From Pigoraptor vietnamica (Eukaryota; Opisthokonta; Filasterea): a stretch of DNA of 24,746 bases. The notes beneath the pieces were generated by a model that saw only the letters and a list, made by a program, of their open reading frames with translations, made no database searches and was not told where the DNA came from. The DNA lies in NCBI GenBank assembly GCA_943704525.1, contig CALSCQ010003143.1, positions 1 through 24,746 of the forward strand, given 5' to 3'. The stretch's first letter is position 1. Each line of letters opens with the position of its first letter. This document shows, in pieces, positions 1-20,176 of this stretch. A program made the translations under genes and the position numbers.

Positions 1-114
<114 letters not shown>

Positions 115-170
115 TTTCACATTCACACACGCGCGCAAGCGTACATGAACGCGCGACGATGGCCACGTAC

Positions 171-873
171 CGGAAAAGCAGTGATCGAGACGGCACAAGC
201 GATAAAGAGGAGGTAGACACCAAACGACACGGATCCGGCCGGCGTTCCCTTGGGGGGAGTGCCGACGCCAAACTCGTCGTAGAGGTACTTGGAAAGCGCG
301 CATCCGAGGCCAAAAGGGAGGATGATGCCGGCGATCGAGACGAGTACGGACGTGCGCGAACTCTTTCGGACCATGGCGAGGTCGCTCTCGAGTCCGATGA
401 GGAAGAGAAAGATAATGAGGCCAACATTTGCAAAGACAGACAGCACGTTGAGGGACGCTGCCGGGAAGATGGCCATCTGAAACGCGGCGCTGCGGCAGAG
501 CACCGTCGGGCCGAGGAGGATGCCGGCGATGATCTGCGAAACAGCGCGGACGCAAGAGTCACTATTGCACCACTGAGGACGAGAGTAAGGGGGCACGGGC
601 AGTCAACGGCGGGGAGGAAGGGATGGCAACGGGTGTAACGGTGAATCCATTCGGCCGGGAGCCGCTTTGAGCACACACAACACCACTGCAACCTGCAATT
701 GCACACGTTTGTACAAACACACGTACCTCGGCTATGACGGGCGGTTGCTTGAGTGGCTTCAGAATGAACGCGAGCACTCGCGAGAAGACAACAATCAGAA
801 GAAGCTGGACGATGAAGAGCTCGAGGGCAGACGACACGACGCCGCCACCCTCAAACACCGACCCGGTACCCAT
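171..873 (-). CDS. KHA1-like cation/proton antiporter (CPA2 family), 5' part, two exons
   Basis: Monovalent cation/proton exchangers of the KHA1/CHX branch are multi-span membrane proteins, usually in endomembranes. Exon 1 is 873-727 (49 codons, ATG at 873); exon 2 is 533-171 (121 codons); the intron is 726-534 (GTACGT...CAG). The splice joins PPVIAE to IIAGILLGPT, the conserved start of the Na+/H+ exchanger domain. Next come NVGLIIFLFLIGLE, a SIAGIILPFGLG helix and SITAFP, where the second intron begins (GTACGT at 170-165). About 170 residues are visible; family members have 400 residues of membrane domain plus a tail, so most of the gene lies past the left edge. The start is chosen because a short hydrophilic leader then precedes the first helix (ALELFIVQLLLIVVFSRVL). 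The match is strong; ion preference cannot be told. Confidence 0.88.
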
Positions 874-1090
874 GCTACTGCTCTCTCCGAAACAAAATAT
901 GCGGAAGTGTCTCTGCGGTGAGTGCGGCAGCGACAGACGCGCAGTAATGGCAGTGAGACGGCAACAACCCCCAACGGTGGCGTGCCTGCGTTGGCGCAGG
1001 CTGTCGATAGCAGATGCGTGCACAAGCCTCCGCGAAACACACTGACATGCAACACTCATGCGCTGAGATCTGATAGATGAAGTTAGCGTG

Positions 1091-1097
1091 TATATAA
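1091..1097. promoter_or_regulatory. Possible TATA box upstream of the antiporter gene
   Basis: TATATAA on the plus strand, about 220 bases upstream of the antiporter ATG. Read on the minus strand it is TTATATA, so its direction is ambiguous. It is the only clear TATA-like element between 874 and 1240. The rest of 874-1240 shows no coding signal, only an A-tract at about 1140 and another at about 1203. Confidence 0.3.
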
Positions 1098-1239
1098 GCC
1101 ACGAAGCCCACGGCGCGTCGCACGCTGCCCTGCGGTGGGAAAAAAAAAAAAACGAGATTTCAGGTTGCACACATAATTGCAGAAAACACTAAGAGATAAC
1201 GAAAAAAAAACACGTTTTCTTGGGCGTGTTCCCGTGCGG

Positions 1240-3300
1240 TTACCGGCCGTGTGCGTGTGCACATAGCCAACGCACGACGTGACGAAAGTACGGGTTCGAA
1301 AGCGGCAAAAAACGGGTTTTTGGATGGCTTTTCAAAGGGTTTGTACAGCGGTCGTTGTACACTGGTACAGCCAGTCGTACCACAACCTGATCAAGCCAGT
1401 TACTGGCCCAGTTTAACTGGATGGATTGCGGTAACCGCGACTCAGCCGGCCGGCTGAACACATGGCGGAGCCGGCGGCGGGCCAGCTTGAAAGCCGTCAG
1501 TAGTGTCGGCCCAGTTCGACTGTGAGCCGTGATCCACCGCCGACGGCCGTACGGCCATGTGTAGGCCGGCCAGAGGTGACTGCGGGACTCAGTAACTGTG
1601 CCGGCCGTCGCCGGGGGTCAGTGCGGAGTCGGTCGGTTTCAACACTGATGTATCAGTAATACAACTTAGTCGAATCGTCGTGCGGGTGGGGCTGTGAAAA
1701 CTGCTGAGCCGACTGAGTGGCCAACTGAAGGCCGGGGGATTCAACTGAATGTATAACCACGGCCGAGCAGCCGGGACGGCGGAGAAGAGCAGTACCATAG
1801 CGGAAGTGCACTGTGGCGCCTGGCATCAACCACGCCAGTTAAAGAACTGCAGCCTGACTGCAGAGCCGCCGTGGGGCGGGCGGTCCGACGGGCACGGAAT
1901 AGCCGGTCGACTGTAGGTACATCAAACTTGCATCACAGTCGCACTGACAAACCCCAGCTCAACTATGCCGCTCGTCACCACTGGCAATGCAACCGGTCAG
2001 CCGATGAGTATGGGCTTGTCTACTCTGAGCCGGGTCAGATACATTCAATTGTATGCGACGGGAGCAGACGTCATCAGTGAGTGGACACAAACGGGTCGGG
2101 TGTACATTCAGTTAGAGATTACGCGGTGCCAACCGAACTCAGTCCTGCCGTCCCTGGAGCGACCGAGTGGGCGCAGCCGCCTGCCCTCCAGTCAATCCCG
2201 TCAGTATTGTCGGCTGAGGACTGCCGCGGTTACGTAATTGGCGGACGCCTGGCATTGCATCAAATGCGGTTAGTTGGGGCCGGCTGAGCGGACAATTCCC
2301 CGGCGATGGAACATTATAGTGCTAACAGCAACACACTCCCGCGGCCCGGCGGGCGCCGGCGGCTTCATAGGAACGGGACTGGGCCCACTCGGGCGCCGGA
2401 GTCGGGCAATAAGTCTGTGCTGACAGCCTGGGAACAGTCCGGGCACCGACTGGAGGGTCAACGCAGTTACTGGAAATTAAACCGGCATCACACTGTAGCT
2501 GGCAGTCCCGCCGACTGGCCATTCTCAGTCAGGCAGACTCGGATTCAGACAGGCGCATCAGTACTGAGAGCGCGGCCTTCTAACTGAACAACACACTGAG
2601 CCTAGCCACATCCAGTGACCGCCGGCCAACCGTCACCATGTTCCCGACAGCCGCCCGGCCGGCCGCCGAGTGGCCCATTCAATCTCGGGCGGATTTGCTG
2701 GCACGGGCGCAGCGAGGGTCGGCGGTCAGAATCCGTCGCCGCAGCCGGCCGGGGCCACTGAGTCGACCGTCGGATGCAACACTGACGCCCCGGCGCAGCG
2801 CCGCCAGCCGGCCCACGGCTTGACGGACTGCCCGTGCCAATCAGCTCCACCACCAATCACCGGCCGTGCCGGCCCGCGGCCCAAGTTAGATGTACACAGC
2901 GTCAGTGCCTTGGCGCAGTCAGTCGACGCACTGGCGACACGGGCGGCTGACTGTAGGAAACACTGGCATACCGGCGCCGGCCGCTTGGCGCTGACCGACC
3001 GGAGCAGTTCGGCACCACTGACGGTGCCCCGCCGGTATCGGTGGGATGCCGGTGTAGGACTCATACCGTACTATGCAGTCGCCAACTACGGTCGCCGATG
3101 GTGCCCCGGGCACGTCGCGGGTTGGCCGGCCGTCAGGCTTAGAGTCGGCGGTGACTGTTTTGGGCCATGCCGCCGGCCGGCGTGGGCACTGGCTCGGGTC
3201 GCGGCCACGGCGACGCACCAGGGCGTTCATTCCCTGCAACTCGGAGCGGGCCTTAATCGTCGCGGTTTACTGAAGGGTGATGCGGGATTTCGCGGTGACG
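1240..3300. other. Gene-free block dense in CAGT/ACTG and GCCGGC words
   Basis: About 2 kb with no convincing gene: the open frames are short, overlap on both strands and resemble no family I know. CAGT, ACTG, CCGG, GCCGGC, TCAGCC and CCGACT recur throughout. By hand I count about 28 CAGT or ACTG in 1361-1985, against roughly 5 expected at even composition. The words are reverse complements of each other or self-complementary, so the block looks alike on both strands. Short perfect or near-perfect inverted repeats are common, such as CCAGTTTAACTGG near 1408 and TCAGTACTGA near 2558. I see no long tandem unit. Its function is unknown. A block with the same style lies at about 21880-23100. Confidence 0.7.
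1442..1457. repeat. 16-bp perfect palindrome TCAGCCGGCCGGCTGA
   Basis: The sequence equals its own reverse complement over 16 bases. It is the longest perfect palindrome I found in the CAGT/CCGG block and contains that block's typical words. GGCCGTACGGCC, another perfect palindrome, lies about 90 bases downstream. Confidence 0.9.
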
Positions 3301-3790
3301 TTTCGCGTCGTATTTTTTAGTCGCGGCCCATTTTGCCACGAAAGCGAAAAACGGTTGAATTGCAGCTGCATGCTCGCAATACGCGGCATATTTTTTTTTG
3401 CACTTCGGCTTCCAACATGCGGTTTCATGACAGCGGAAGCTTTTTTTTCTGAATGGGATCGAGTATTTGCACCGTGCTGTGAGACGTCGGGATTTATTTT
3501 TTGCGCCAATTCACGGCGTGCGGAGAGGGCAACCTTTTTATGTTTAAAAGTGTCAGAACTTACACCTAAGCCGTCAGAACTGTTGGTCGTCTTAGCGTTG
3601 CGAGTTTTAATGATGCGCGCGCTTTGTGACTGTGGGAACGACTTAAAAAAGCATAAAAATATTAATTTTTTCGTAATTAAAGGCGACAATTATTACCGAA
3701 ATTGTATGAAACTAATTAAATCAAGATATCGACGATGGGAACATTAAATCTACGATTAAATTCCCCACTGTAGAGCTCCGCACTGACTGC
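3300..3790. other. AT-richer intergenic block
   Basis: Composition changes abruptly from the GC-rich word block on the left to sequence with many T-runs and A-runs (for example 3391-3400, 3441-3450 and AATATTAATTTTTT near 3657). Open frames of about 140-156 codons exist on opposite strands, but neither resembles a known protein. I see no clear terminal inverted repeats or target duplication that would mark a transposon. It sits between the word block and the heat-shock factor 5' flank. Confidence 0.55.
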
Positions 3791-3805
3791 GGTGGCAATG
3801 CACTG

Positions 3806-3838
3806 CACACACACACACAGACACACACACACACACAC
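3806..3838. repeat. (CA)n microsatellite, interrupted once
   Basis: About 16 CA units with one AG interruption, in the 5' flank of the heat-shock factor gene, about 460 bases before its ATG. Confidence 0.95.
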
Positions 3839-3879
3839 TCGACTTTTTTTACAATTTTTTTGGGCTTTATGCCCATTCG

Positions 3880-3895
3880 GAATGTTCCGGGTGAA
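3880..3895 (+). promoter_or_regulatory. Candidate gapped heat-shock element
   Basis: GAA-TG-TTC followed after five bases by GAA: the inverted nGAAnnTTCn pair plus a third unit one gap further, as allowed in gapped heat-shock elements. It lies about 400 bases upstream of the ATG of the heat-shock factor gene, between two CA repeats. HSF autoregulation is known in several eukaryotes. A match this short can arise by chance. Confidence 0.35.
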
Positions 3896-3953
3896 GGGCA
3901 CTGCGGTGCATACGGAGCCAATCGGCCCGACAATCGTCCGATGCTTACTCACT

Positions 3954-3954
<1 letters not shown>

Positions 3955-3984
<30 letters not shown>
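3955..3984. repeat. (CA)n microsatellite
   Basis: About 15 pure CA units in the 5' flank of the heat-shock factor gene. Between here and the ATG at 4298 I see no TATA box; the reading frame of exon 1 happens to stay open through this stretch. Confidence 0.95.
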
Positions 3985-3987
<3 letters not shown>

Positions 3988-4297
3988 ATCCGTTTTGCAC
4001 CCGCCGCGTTTGCACTCCGTGGAGCATTCGGACAGTTTCCCACTGGTTCCATCCAAACGCTGTGAACAGGCCGTCGTTGCTGGTTTTCGCGCCCCATTTT
4101 CGGCGGAGTTCATCCCTGCTCAACCGCGGCATTGTCTACGCCACTTTGCTATTGCCAGTGGCGCCGTCGATTGCGTGTGTGGCCGCGGGTCGGCGCTGTT
4201 GGCACATTCCGACGAGGGGGCTCTCTTGAGCAAGAGGGACGGGCGCATTTTTGGTTCGTTGTCTCCACGGGAATGCCTCTCTGTCGATAGGGCTGAA

Positions 4298-5682
4298 ATG
4301 CACGCTGAAGTTGCGGGTGCTTCGCCAATGGATTCCGCGGGCCGCGAGGGTCCGGTCACGCGAAGGGCAAGCGGCACGTCCGGCGAGTCTGCGGGGACCC
4401 GCGTGACTGACGAAACTCAGAGGGTGCCCTTTGCGACTGTTGAGGGAGCGTCGAGCCCACCTCCTACTCGACACTCGGCACGAAAGGCGGCGATTGCCGC
4501 GGCAGCGAGTGTCGCGTCGGCGATGGAGGAAGGGAAGGACGGCAACGGGAACGAAGCGTCGACCGATGGGGACGCGTCCGACTCCCAGAGGGACCACAAG
4601 GAGGAGGAGACGTTTGAGGAAGGGCAGAGCCACAATTTCCTGCACAAGCTTAACCAGTGAGTCACGCGCTGTCCTCCTATTGGGGCTGTCTGTTGGCGAC
4701 TGTGGGTCAGTGGCAACGGGCAGTGTCAGGATTGCTCTCGGGAGTGCATATCGTACCGGTCCTTTACTCACGGCGACTGCGCACTGTAACGCGAAGGCTG
4801 CTGGAGGCTCCGGCGTACGAGCGCATGCTCCGGTGGTCAACGTGCGGCACCAAAGTCGTTGTGGACCCCACCGACGTCGGATGTGAGTGGCCTTGACACG
4901 GCGCACTTGTGACCTCGGAATTGTAGTAACTTGTCGTCGTGAGGGTCCTCTTATGCCGGCGTGGCCTTGTTAATGTTGACTTTAGTCTCTCTCGATGCCG
5001 TTGCCGTCAATGGTTGAGGAGCCCTTCCTTCAGTGACTCGGATGGAATATCGCGTTCCACCCCTAACTGTCACTTTACCCCCGATGCCCCGCAGTTCGCA
5101 AGATGCTCGGGACGAACTTTCGGCAGTCGACGGGCAACAGTTTCATTCGCCAGATGAACATGTACGGGTTCAAAAAAGTGGGTACCGGGGTCAATGCCGG
5201 CGAGGGTCGAATAGTAAGCTGTCGTGACTGACTCTGTTGGTGTGCGGTGCAGGGCATCTCACTCTGCCAAATCAATTTAATTCGTTTTATTGTGAACCTG
5301 AAACGCGGTCACTCAAAGGCGCACTACATTTTCCTTCTCTTCTCGCCGCGGGAAAAACACACCACACAAACACCAAACACCTTTTAGCTCAACACGAACG
5401 GCAAGTCGACGTGGGAGTTCTACCACCCCGGTTTCCAGCGTTCCATTGCGAAGGAACAGCGGCTCATGTACGTTACGCGAAGGCCACGGCCACCCAAGCT
5501 TGCGGAGGGCGCAGTGCGGCGAACGGACCCCGACCACGCGACGGTTCCCGTGGCGGACCTTGTCATGCAACTCAACGACATTCGCTCGTCACTCCACGCG
5601 TTTGAGAACTGGATGAAGGACGCAAACCAAGTCTTCCAACGGCAGCAGGCACGTGAATGGCATGCCCCGTGGATCTCGGTGG

Positions 5683-5764
<82 letters not shown>

Positions 5765-6555
5765 ATTCTCGTTCAGATGTCTCACGGCTAAATAAGTTCT
5801 ACTTTTACCCTAACCCTCACCCTTTGTATGATCGCAGGAGGAAATTCAATCGCTCCGAGAACTCGTCAACCGTCGTTCGTACGGCGGCCCCATGCGACGC
5901 GACGGCGAAAGTGCGGGCGACTGGGGATCCGAGGCACGTGACCACACCACGGCCCTCCAGCGACTGGGTCGGCCGGGCGAGCCCTCCGATTACCATTCCG
6001 ACGCCGTTCCGCAATCGGAATTCAAGTCGGGGGCGTCCTCTGACCGCTCGCACGCAGTGGGCGGCCCGGACTGGCACAGCTACCCGCATCCCAAGCCCGT
6101 GCCTTACTTTCCGGTGCCGGCGCCGCCTCCTCCGCCCCACGCATATGCACCGTCCGCCATGCCACAGCCCTATGCGCAGCCCTACTACGCTGGGGTAGGG
6201 CCGGTCGGTTACGGTGCAATGCCGCACGCCGAGTATGCGTACGGGCGAATTGGGCCGGCGCCGATGTATGCGCCGAGTTATGGGGTCGATTCGCGCGCTT
6301 CCGCCGCAGCCGAGAGCAAGCGCCTTGGGGACAACGAGGACGTCGTTGAGCGCAAACGGCGCAAAATGGGCGGCGGTGAGTCTCCTTGCAAGTGAAATTG
6401 TGTCTGTCGCTGCATTTGCAGCCTCACGCTGGGTTGTATCGACGTGTGCGGCCGACTGACACGTGCATTTCTGTGTGACTGTTCACCCTGCAGAGTCGCC
6501 CGATCGGTCTGCCGCGTCTGCACTGACGGGCCTTGCGGCTCGCCACGTCCCATAA
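4298..6555 (+). CDS. Heat-shock transcription factor (HSF), six exons, 462 aa
   Basis: HSFs bind inverted GAA repeats as trimers and switch on chaperone genes. Exons: 4298-4656, 4797-4882, 5095-5177, 5388-5648, 5838-6375, 6494-6555 (TAA). The joined frame has 463 codons with every phase matching. Residues 112-207 form the winged-helix DNA-binding domain: FLHKLNQLLE, LRWSTCGTKVVV, the recognition helix NSFIRQMNMYGFKK and STWEFYHPGFQR. Residues about 232-276 are the HR-A/B coiled coil (LVMQLNDIRSSLHAFENW, then EEIQSLRELV). The C-terminal half is rich in Pro, Tyr and Ala; ERKRRKM is a likely nuclear signal. The first 111 residues are low-complexity and acidic. ATG 4298 is the nearest upstream start with the next at 4328; the frame stays open upstream, so the start is uncertain. 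Intron 4 appears to begin with GC and holds 79 T's. Confidence 0.92.
5649..5837 (+). other. HSF intron 4, apparent GC-AG intron
   Basis: The conserved coiled coil continues in frame only if exon 4 ends at CAG (5648), followed by GCACGT, close to the GC-AG consensus GCAAGT. The GT two bases on (GTGAAT) would break the frame. The other in-frame choice, TCG followed by GTGGCT at 5679, is a weak donor and would add ten residues to the coil. The acceptor is GATCGCAG at 5837. The intron is 189 bases long. Confidence 0.6.
5684..5762 (+). repeat. Pure poly-T tract of 79 bases
   Basis: Uninterrupted T run on the sense strand of HSF intron 4, starting about 35 bases after the splice donor and ending about 75 bases before the acceptor. 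On the other strand it is poly-A, which could be a retroposon tail, but I see no element body or target duplication beside it. Confidence 0.97.
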
Positions 6556-6856
6556 AAGATGGGGCTGCCGCCGGTCGTTTGTCGTTCGTCTTTTGTTTGT
6601 CGTTTGCCGTTTCCTGTTGCTGTCTCTCTTGCGTGCACTCCTCTGTCGGTTTGGGGGTGTTTGCGCCCCCTTCGCTCGTCTCCAGAATACATGCCATGTC
6701 GTCCAGCACCAATGCAGTTGCGCCACGTATCCGCTGGTTCACTTAAAGGCACGCACGCACGCACGCACGCACGCCACACGCGCACCGCCGCATAACGCGC
6801 AGCAGCAGCCGCACTCCGCATACACGGACACAAAACAAAAAAGAACTCTAGCGCTC
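6556..6856. other. Convergent gap between the HSF and CHD genes
   Basis: Only 301 bases separate the two stop codons. T- and GTTT-rich sequence follows the HSF stop, with no clear AATAAA on either strand. The gap also holds the (ACGC)n repeat at 6749-6774. The two 3' UTRs must lie here and may overlap. Confidence 0.7.
6749..6774. repeat. (GCAC)n tetranucleotide repeat
   Basis: About six and a half units of GCAC. The same tetranucleotide abuts the large CA tract at 14551, which suggests that both arise by slippage between ACAC and ACGC. Confidence 0.93.
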
Positions 6857-17759
<10,903 letters not shown>

Positions 17760-18800
17760 GACGCGCCGCTTGAGTGAAGGCGTTCGGCGGCCCGCGTCTT
17801 CGGGCTGCTCGCGATGGACAAGAGATGCGCGTCAGAAATACAAATGACGGGAACGGAGCCATGCACGCGCGGCGCGTTGAGAGAGTGCTCGCGAGGGACT
17901 ATTAGGAAGCGTTAACGAAGGCGGTAGAAGGCGTTTACGAGGGCAAGAGATGAACACTTTGCGAGTGGGAAAAGTGTAACGCACCGCCTGTATGGGGTCC
18001 ATGGGAGAGACCTCCCCTTCGGAGAACCGAGTCCGAGGGGGAGGCTGACGCGAGAGGGGATGGGGATCGCGTGCGTATGTGTGTGTGTCGTCGACGGTTC
18101 GTTAAAACTTTTTTTTGATGATGGCCTCTACTGCCGTTTTTTGCGCGCGCTCACGCGGGAAAGAGATGTGAGACGCCCGAGCGCAAAGGGACTAGCGGAG
18201 GCGCTAGAGTGACTTGGAGAGAACGACGTCAGACAAAAGTGCACCCATGTTGGGCACGTTTTATTTCTCACGGCCTCTGCGGCCCACGCTGATAAGGCAT
18301 TGCGTTACACCACAGTAGAGTATTGGGTGCGCGCGGCGAAGGAACAGAAGCAGAGCGGAAAGTGAGCAGGCGATTGGGGGATGCGTGTGTGCGTGTGTGT
18401 GTGGCGCGTGCGAGTGACCGCGTGAGTCGAACCACACCGAATGGACCACACAACACCCAAAAAAAAAAAAAAATTATCTCGAAATAATTACGCCCACTAC
18501 CGAACTCCCATACTCAAGCCCCGATGGTGCGATGAGCCCAATCCACTTGTGCCAAAAAAAAAAAGATGCGTAACACACATAGAGACACAGCACAAACGAA
18601 AGCGAGAACACAGAGAGAAAAAAAAGGACGACGCCGACTCGACATGCGCAAACAACCCCAACACGACGGCCACTCGCAAATTGGAAAGGGGCATAAAAAA
18701 GGGGGAAAAAATTCCGATTGTGTCAGAGAGATCCCTCCATAGACCCACTTTGACAAGGGCAATAGAGAGTCCGCATGTGCGCCATAGCGAGGCCGTTTCG
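17760..18800. other. 5' flank of the CHD gene; no gene seen
   Basis: No TATA box or conserved coding frame found. It holds a TG-rich stretch at 18076-18090, a GTGT-rich stretch at about 18383-18403 and four A-tracts between 18459 and 18715. The left part is likely CHD promoter and 5' UTR. I saw no tRNA, snRNA or 5S gene. Confidence 0.6.
18011..18044 (+). other. Imperfect hairpin, 13-bp stem and 8-base loop
   Basis: CCTCCCCTTCGGA (18011-18023) faces TCCGAGGGGGAGG (18032-18044) across GAACCGAG. Twelve of 13 positions pair; the thirteenth is a T-G pair as plus-strand RNA (G-U) and a C-A mismatch as minus-strand RNA. It lies about 250 bases upstream of the CHD ATG. Confidence 0.7.
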
Positions 18801-18815
18801 CTCTGTTAGCTATGG
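18782..18815. repeat. Inverted repeat CCATAGC/GCTATGG with inner AGCGA/TCGCT
   Basis: Outer arms are 18782-18788 and 18809-18815; inner arms are 18786-18790 and 18798-18802. The outer and inner arms overlap and cannot all pair at once. It lies in the gap between the CHD gene and the F-box relic. Confidence 0.6.
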
Positions 18816-18947
18816 AAGTTCCCATAGAAATTGGTTCGGTCAGAGTGGATAATTTATTACACGGACGAGATTCCATACATTTCCAATACTTAACGGAATT
18901 AATTTTCGCGGAAGGCCGTATGAACATCCGGGGTGCTTTCAACGATT

Positions 18948-18994
18948 CACGTGATGTCACGGGTTCTGCACGTGGTGTCACGGACATGCACGTG
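18948..18994. promoter_or_regulatory. Three CACGTG boxes at 20-21-base spacing
   Basis: CACGTG occurs at 18948-18953, 18969-18974 and 18989-18994, so all three boxes face the same side of the helix. The first two sit in a repeated unit CACGTG-R-TGTCACGG. CACGTG is the core site of bHLH and some bZIP factors. The array ends about 68 bases before the ATG of the F-box relic and would suit its promoter. Confidence 0.6.
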
Positions 18995-19061
18995 ATCGGC
19001 AATAGGTCTGTGTGCGTGTCGTCTTGCGCTTGTTTGGTTCGAAAAATCGCGAGATTAAAAA

Positions 19062-19640
19062 ATGGCGGACGCACGCTCCTCTCTCTCCCCGAGGAGCTCT
19101 TCGTCTGCCACATTGCGCCGTACCTTGCCAATCCGGAGGCACGCGCGCTGGCACACGTGCAGCCGACTGCTGCGGGTGCTTCGTAGCGAACGTCTGTATT
19201 AAGTCCTCGCTCAAGGTTACCGTTGCCGAAGACTACGTCCTCGACCGCAAATTCCGCATTCTCGTGGCAAAGACACTCCCGCGCGACCTCCTCTGCGTCC
19301 CAACGAGAAGCCACTGAATTAATAATCGGATAGCATGTGCTCTCGTGTGCTCTCGGCACGGCGTCCACACGCTCAATGTAAGCCAATGTAGGCGACTGGC
19401 GGACGTTTCTGCGCTCTGCGGCGTCCACACGCTCATTCTCGGCGGCTGTGAGCGACTGGCGGACGATTATGCGCCGGACGTTTGCGCTCGGCGGCGTTCA
19501 CACGCTCGGCCTCTGCTTCGGACGTTTATGCGCTCGGCGGCGTTCACGCGCTCCACCTCAGCCACTGTGGCCAAATGTGTTTGACGTGTCTGCGCTCGCT
19601 GGCATTCTCAATCTCTTCCTCACCATCCAGGTGGACGCCA
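19062..19640 (+). pseudogene. Broken F-box/leucine-rich-repeat gene
   Basis: F-box proteins recruit substrates to SCF ubiquitin ligases. The start MADARS (ATG at 19062) and the F-box core (LLSLPEELFVCHIAPYLANP, then EARALAHV) are readable but lie in different frames. Further family-like pieces follow (SRLLRVLRSERLY; DYVLDRKFRILVAKTLPRDL). Then come LRR units of the type GVHTLNVSQCRRLADVSALC and GVHTLILGGCERLAD. No single frame covers the parts, which are broken by about four or more frame changes or stops, so this is a decayed copy rather than a spliced gene; I could not find splice sites that unite it. Such 20-residue GVHTL/VSAL repeats occur in large families in protists. Sequencing errors could add to the damage. 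Confidence 0.72.
19360..19615 (+). repeat. LRR-coding tandem repeat, 60-base unit
   Basis: GGCGTCCACACGCTC or close variants start at about 19360, 19420, 19493 and 19539, with a weaker unit at about 19600. The first spacing is exactly 60 bases (20 codons); later spacings of about 73, 46 and 61 show decay. Confidence 0.8.
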
Positions 19641-20176
19641 GGGACCGTAGTCCCTGTCGAATGCTGTCGCACTCGCTGGTCGTGCGTGTTCGTGATGTGC
19701 TGATGTAAGTCCTTTGCTTGTCAATCTGGCCGTGTTCAGTTAATTCGGTACCTATGTGGTGCGGCTCACACGTCAGTTGTGCCTCTGGCCATGCGGCCTT
19801 GTTTGCGGTGGTTTCGCTCTGTTCAGTTCAAATAAAGGTACCTGGGCGGCGTGGTTCATAGTTCGTGCACCCGTCACATTCGCAGTGGCGTTAAGAGTAG
19901 CAAAAAAGAGTGCGATTTCGCGCAAATTGGCGGCTCTCGTATTTGCTTATATATTCCCGTTCTGTTTTTAATTGTCTGTTTGCGCAAGGTTAGACGTTGA
20001 GAAACACGGCACTCGAGTCAAGTGTCCAGCTGCATACGCTGACACGCGTTTCCCCCCAGTTTTTGTGTGTGTGAGGCGTCCTCAAACGTTGCCAACTGCA
20101 CTCGCTACCACCCCCCACAAAAGGCCGATCCAGTCCTCCTCCTCTCCGCCGCCCTCAATCGACGAGCTCTCGGCGG
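19641..20176. other. Convergent gap between the F-box relic and the DUF389 gene
   Basis: No gene seen. AATAAA at 19831-19836 (plus strand) could be the poly-A signal of the F-box relic. The phrase GTTCAGTT...GGTACCT is present twice, at about 19733 and 19821, an imperfect direct repeat. ATTAAAAA on the minus strand near 19965 may serve the DUF389 transcript. Confidence 0.5.

Noticed and set aside
2670-3320. Open frame of 216 codons in the word block
   Set aside because: Composition follows the surrounding non-coding words, overlapping frames on the other strand are equally open, and no family is recognisable.
3277-3747. Open frame of 156 codons in the AT-richer block
   Set aside because: The opposite strand is also open for 140 codons over nearly the same bases, neither product resembles a protein family, and no splice partners are evident.
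5420-5795. Open frames coding poly-Lys or poly-Phe
   Set aside because: They are translations of the 79-base T-tract in an intron.
5807-5823. Telomere-like TACCCTAACCCTCACCC in HSF intron 4
   Set aside because: Fewer than three imperfect units inside an intron; it reads as part of the pyrimidine-rich stretch before the acceptor.
18480-18560. Possible Pol III gene on the minus strand (A-box-like TGGCACAAGTGG, T-run terminator)
   Set aside because: No B-box or foldable RNA product was found; A-tracts are common throughout this flank.
18608-18616. ACAGAGAGA resembling the U6 snRNA ACAGAGA box
   Set aside because: The flanking U6 sequence (the AGC triad region and internal stem-loop) is missing; it is part of a purine-rich run.
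18812-19186. Open frame of 124 codons leading into the F-box core
   Set aside because: The stretch before 19062 has no F-box-family sequence and includes the CACGTG array; the natural start MADARS lies at 19062 in another frame, so the long frame is fortuitous.
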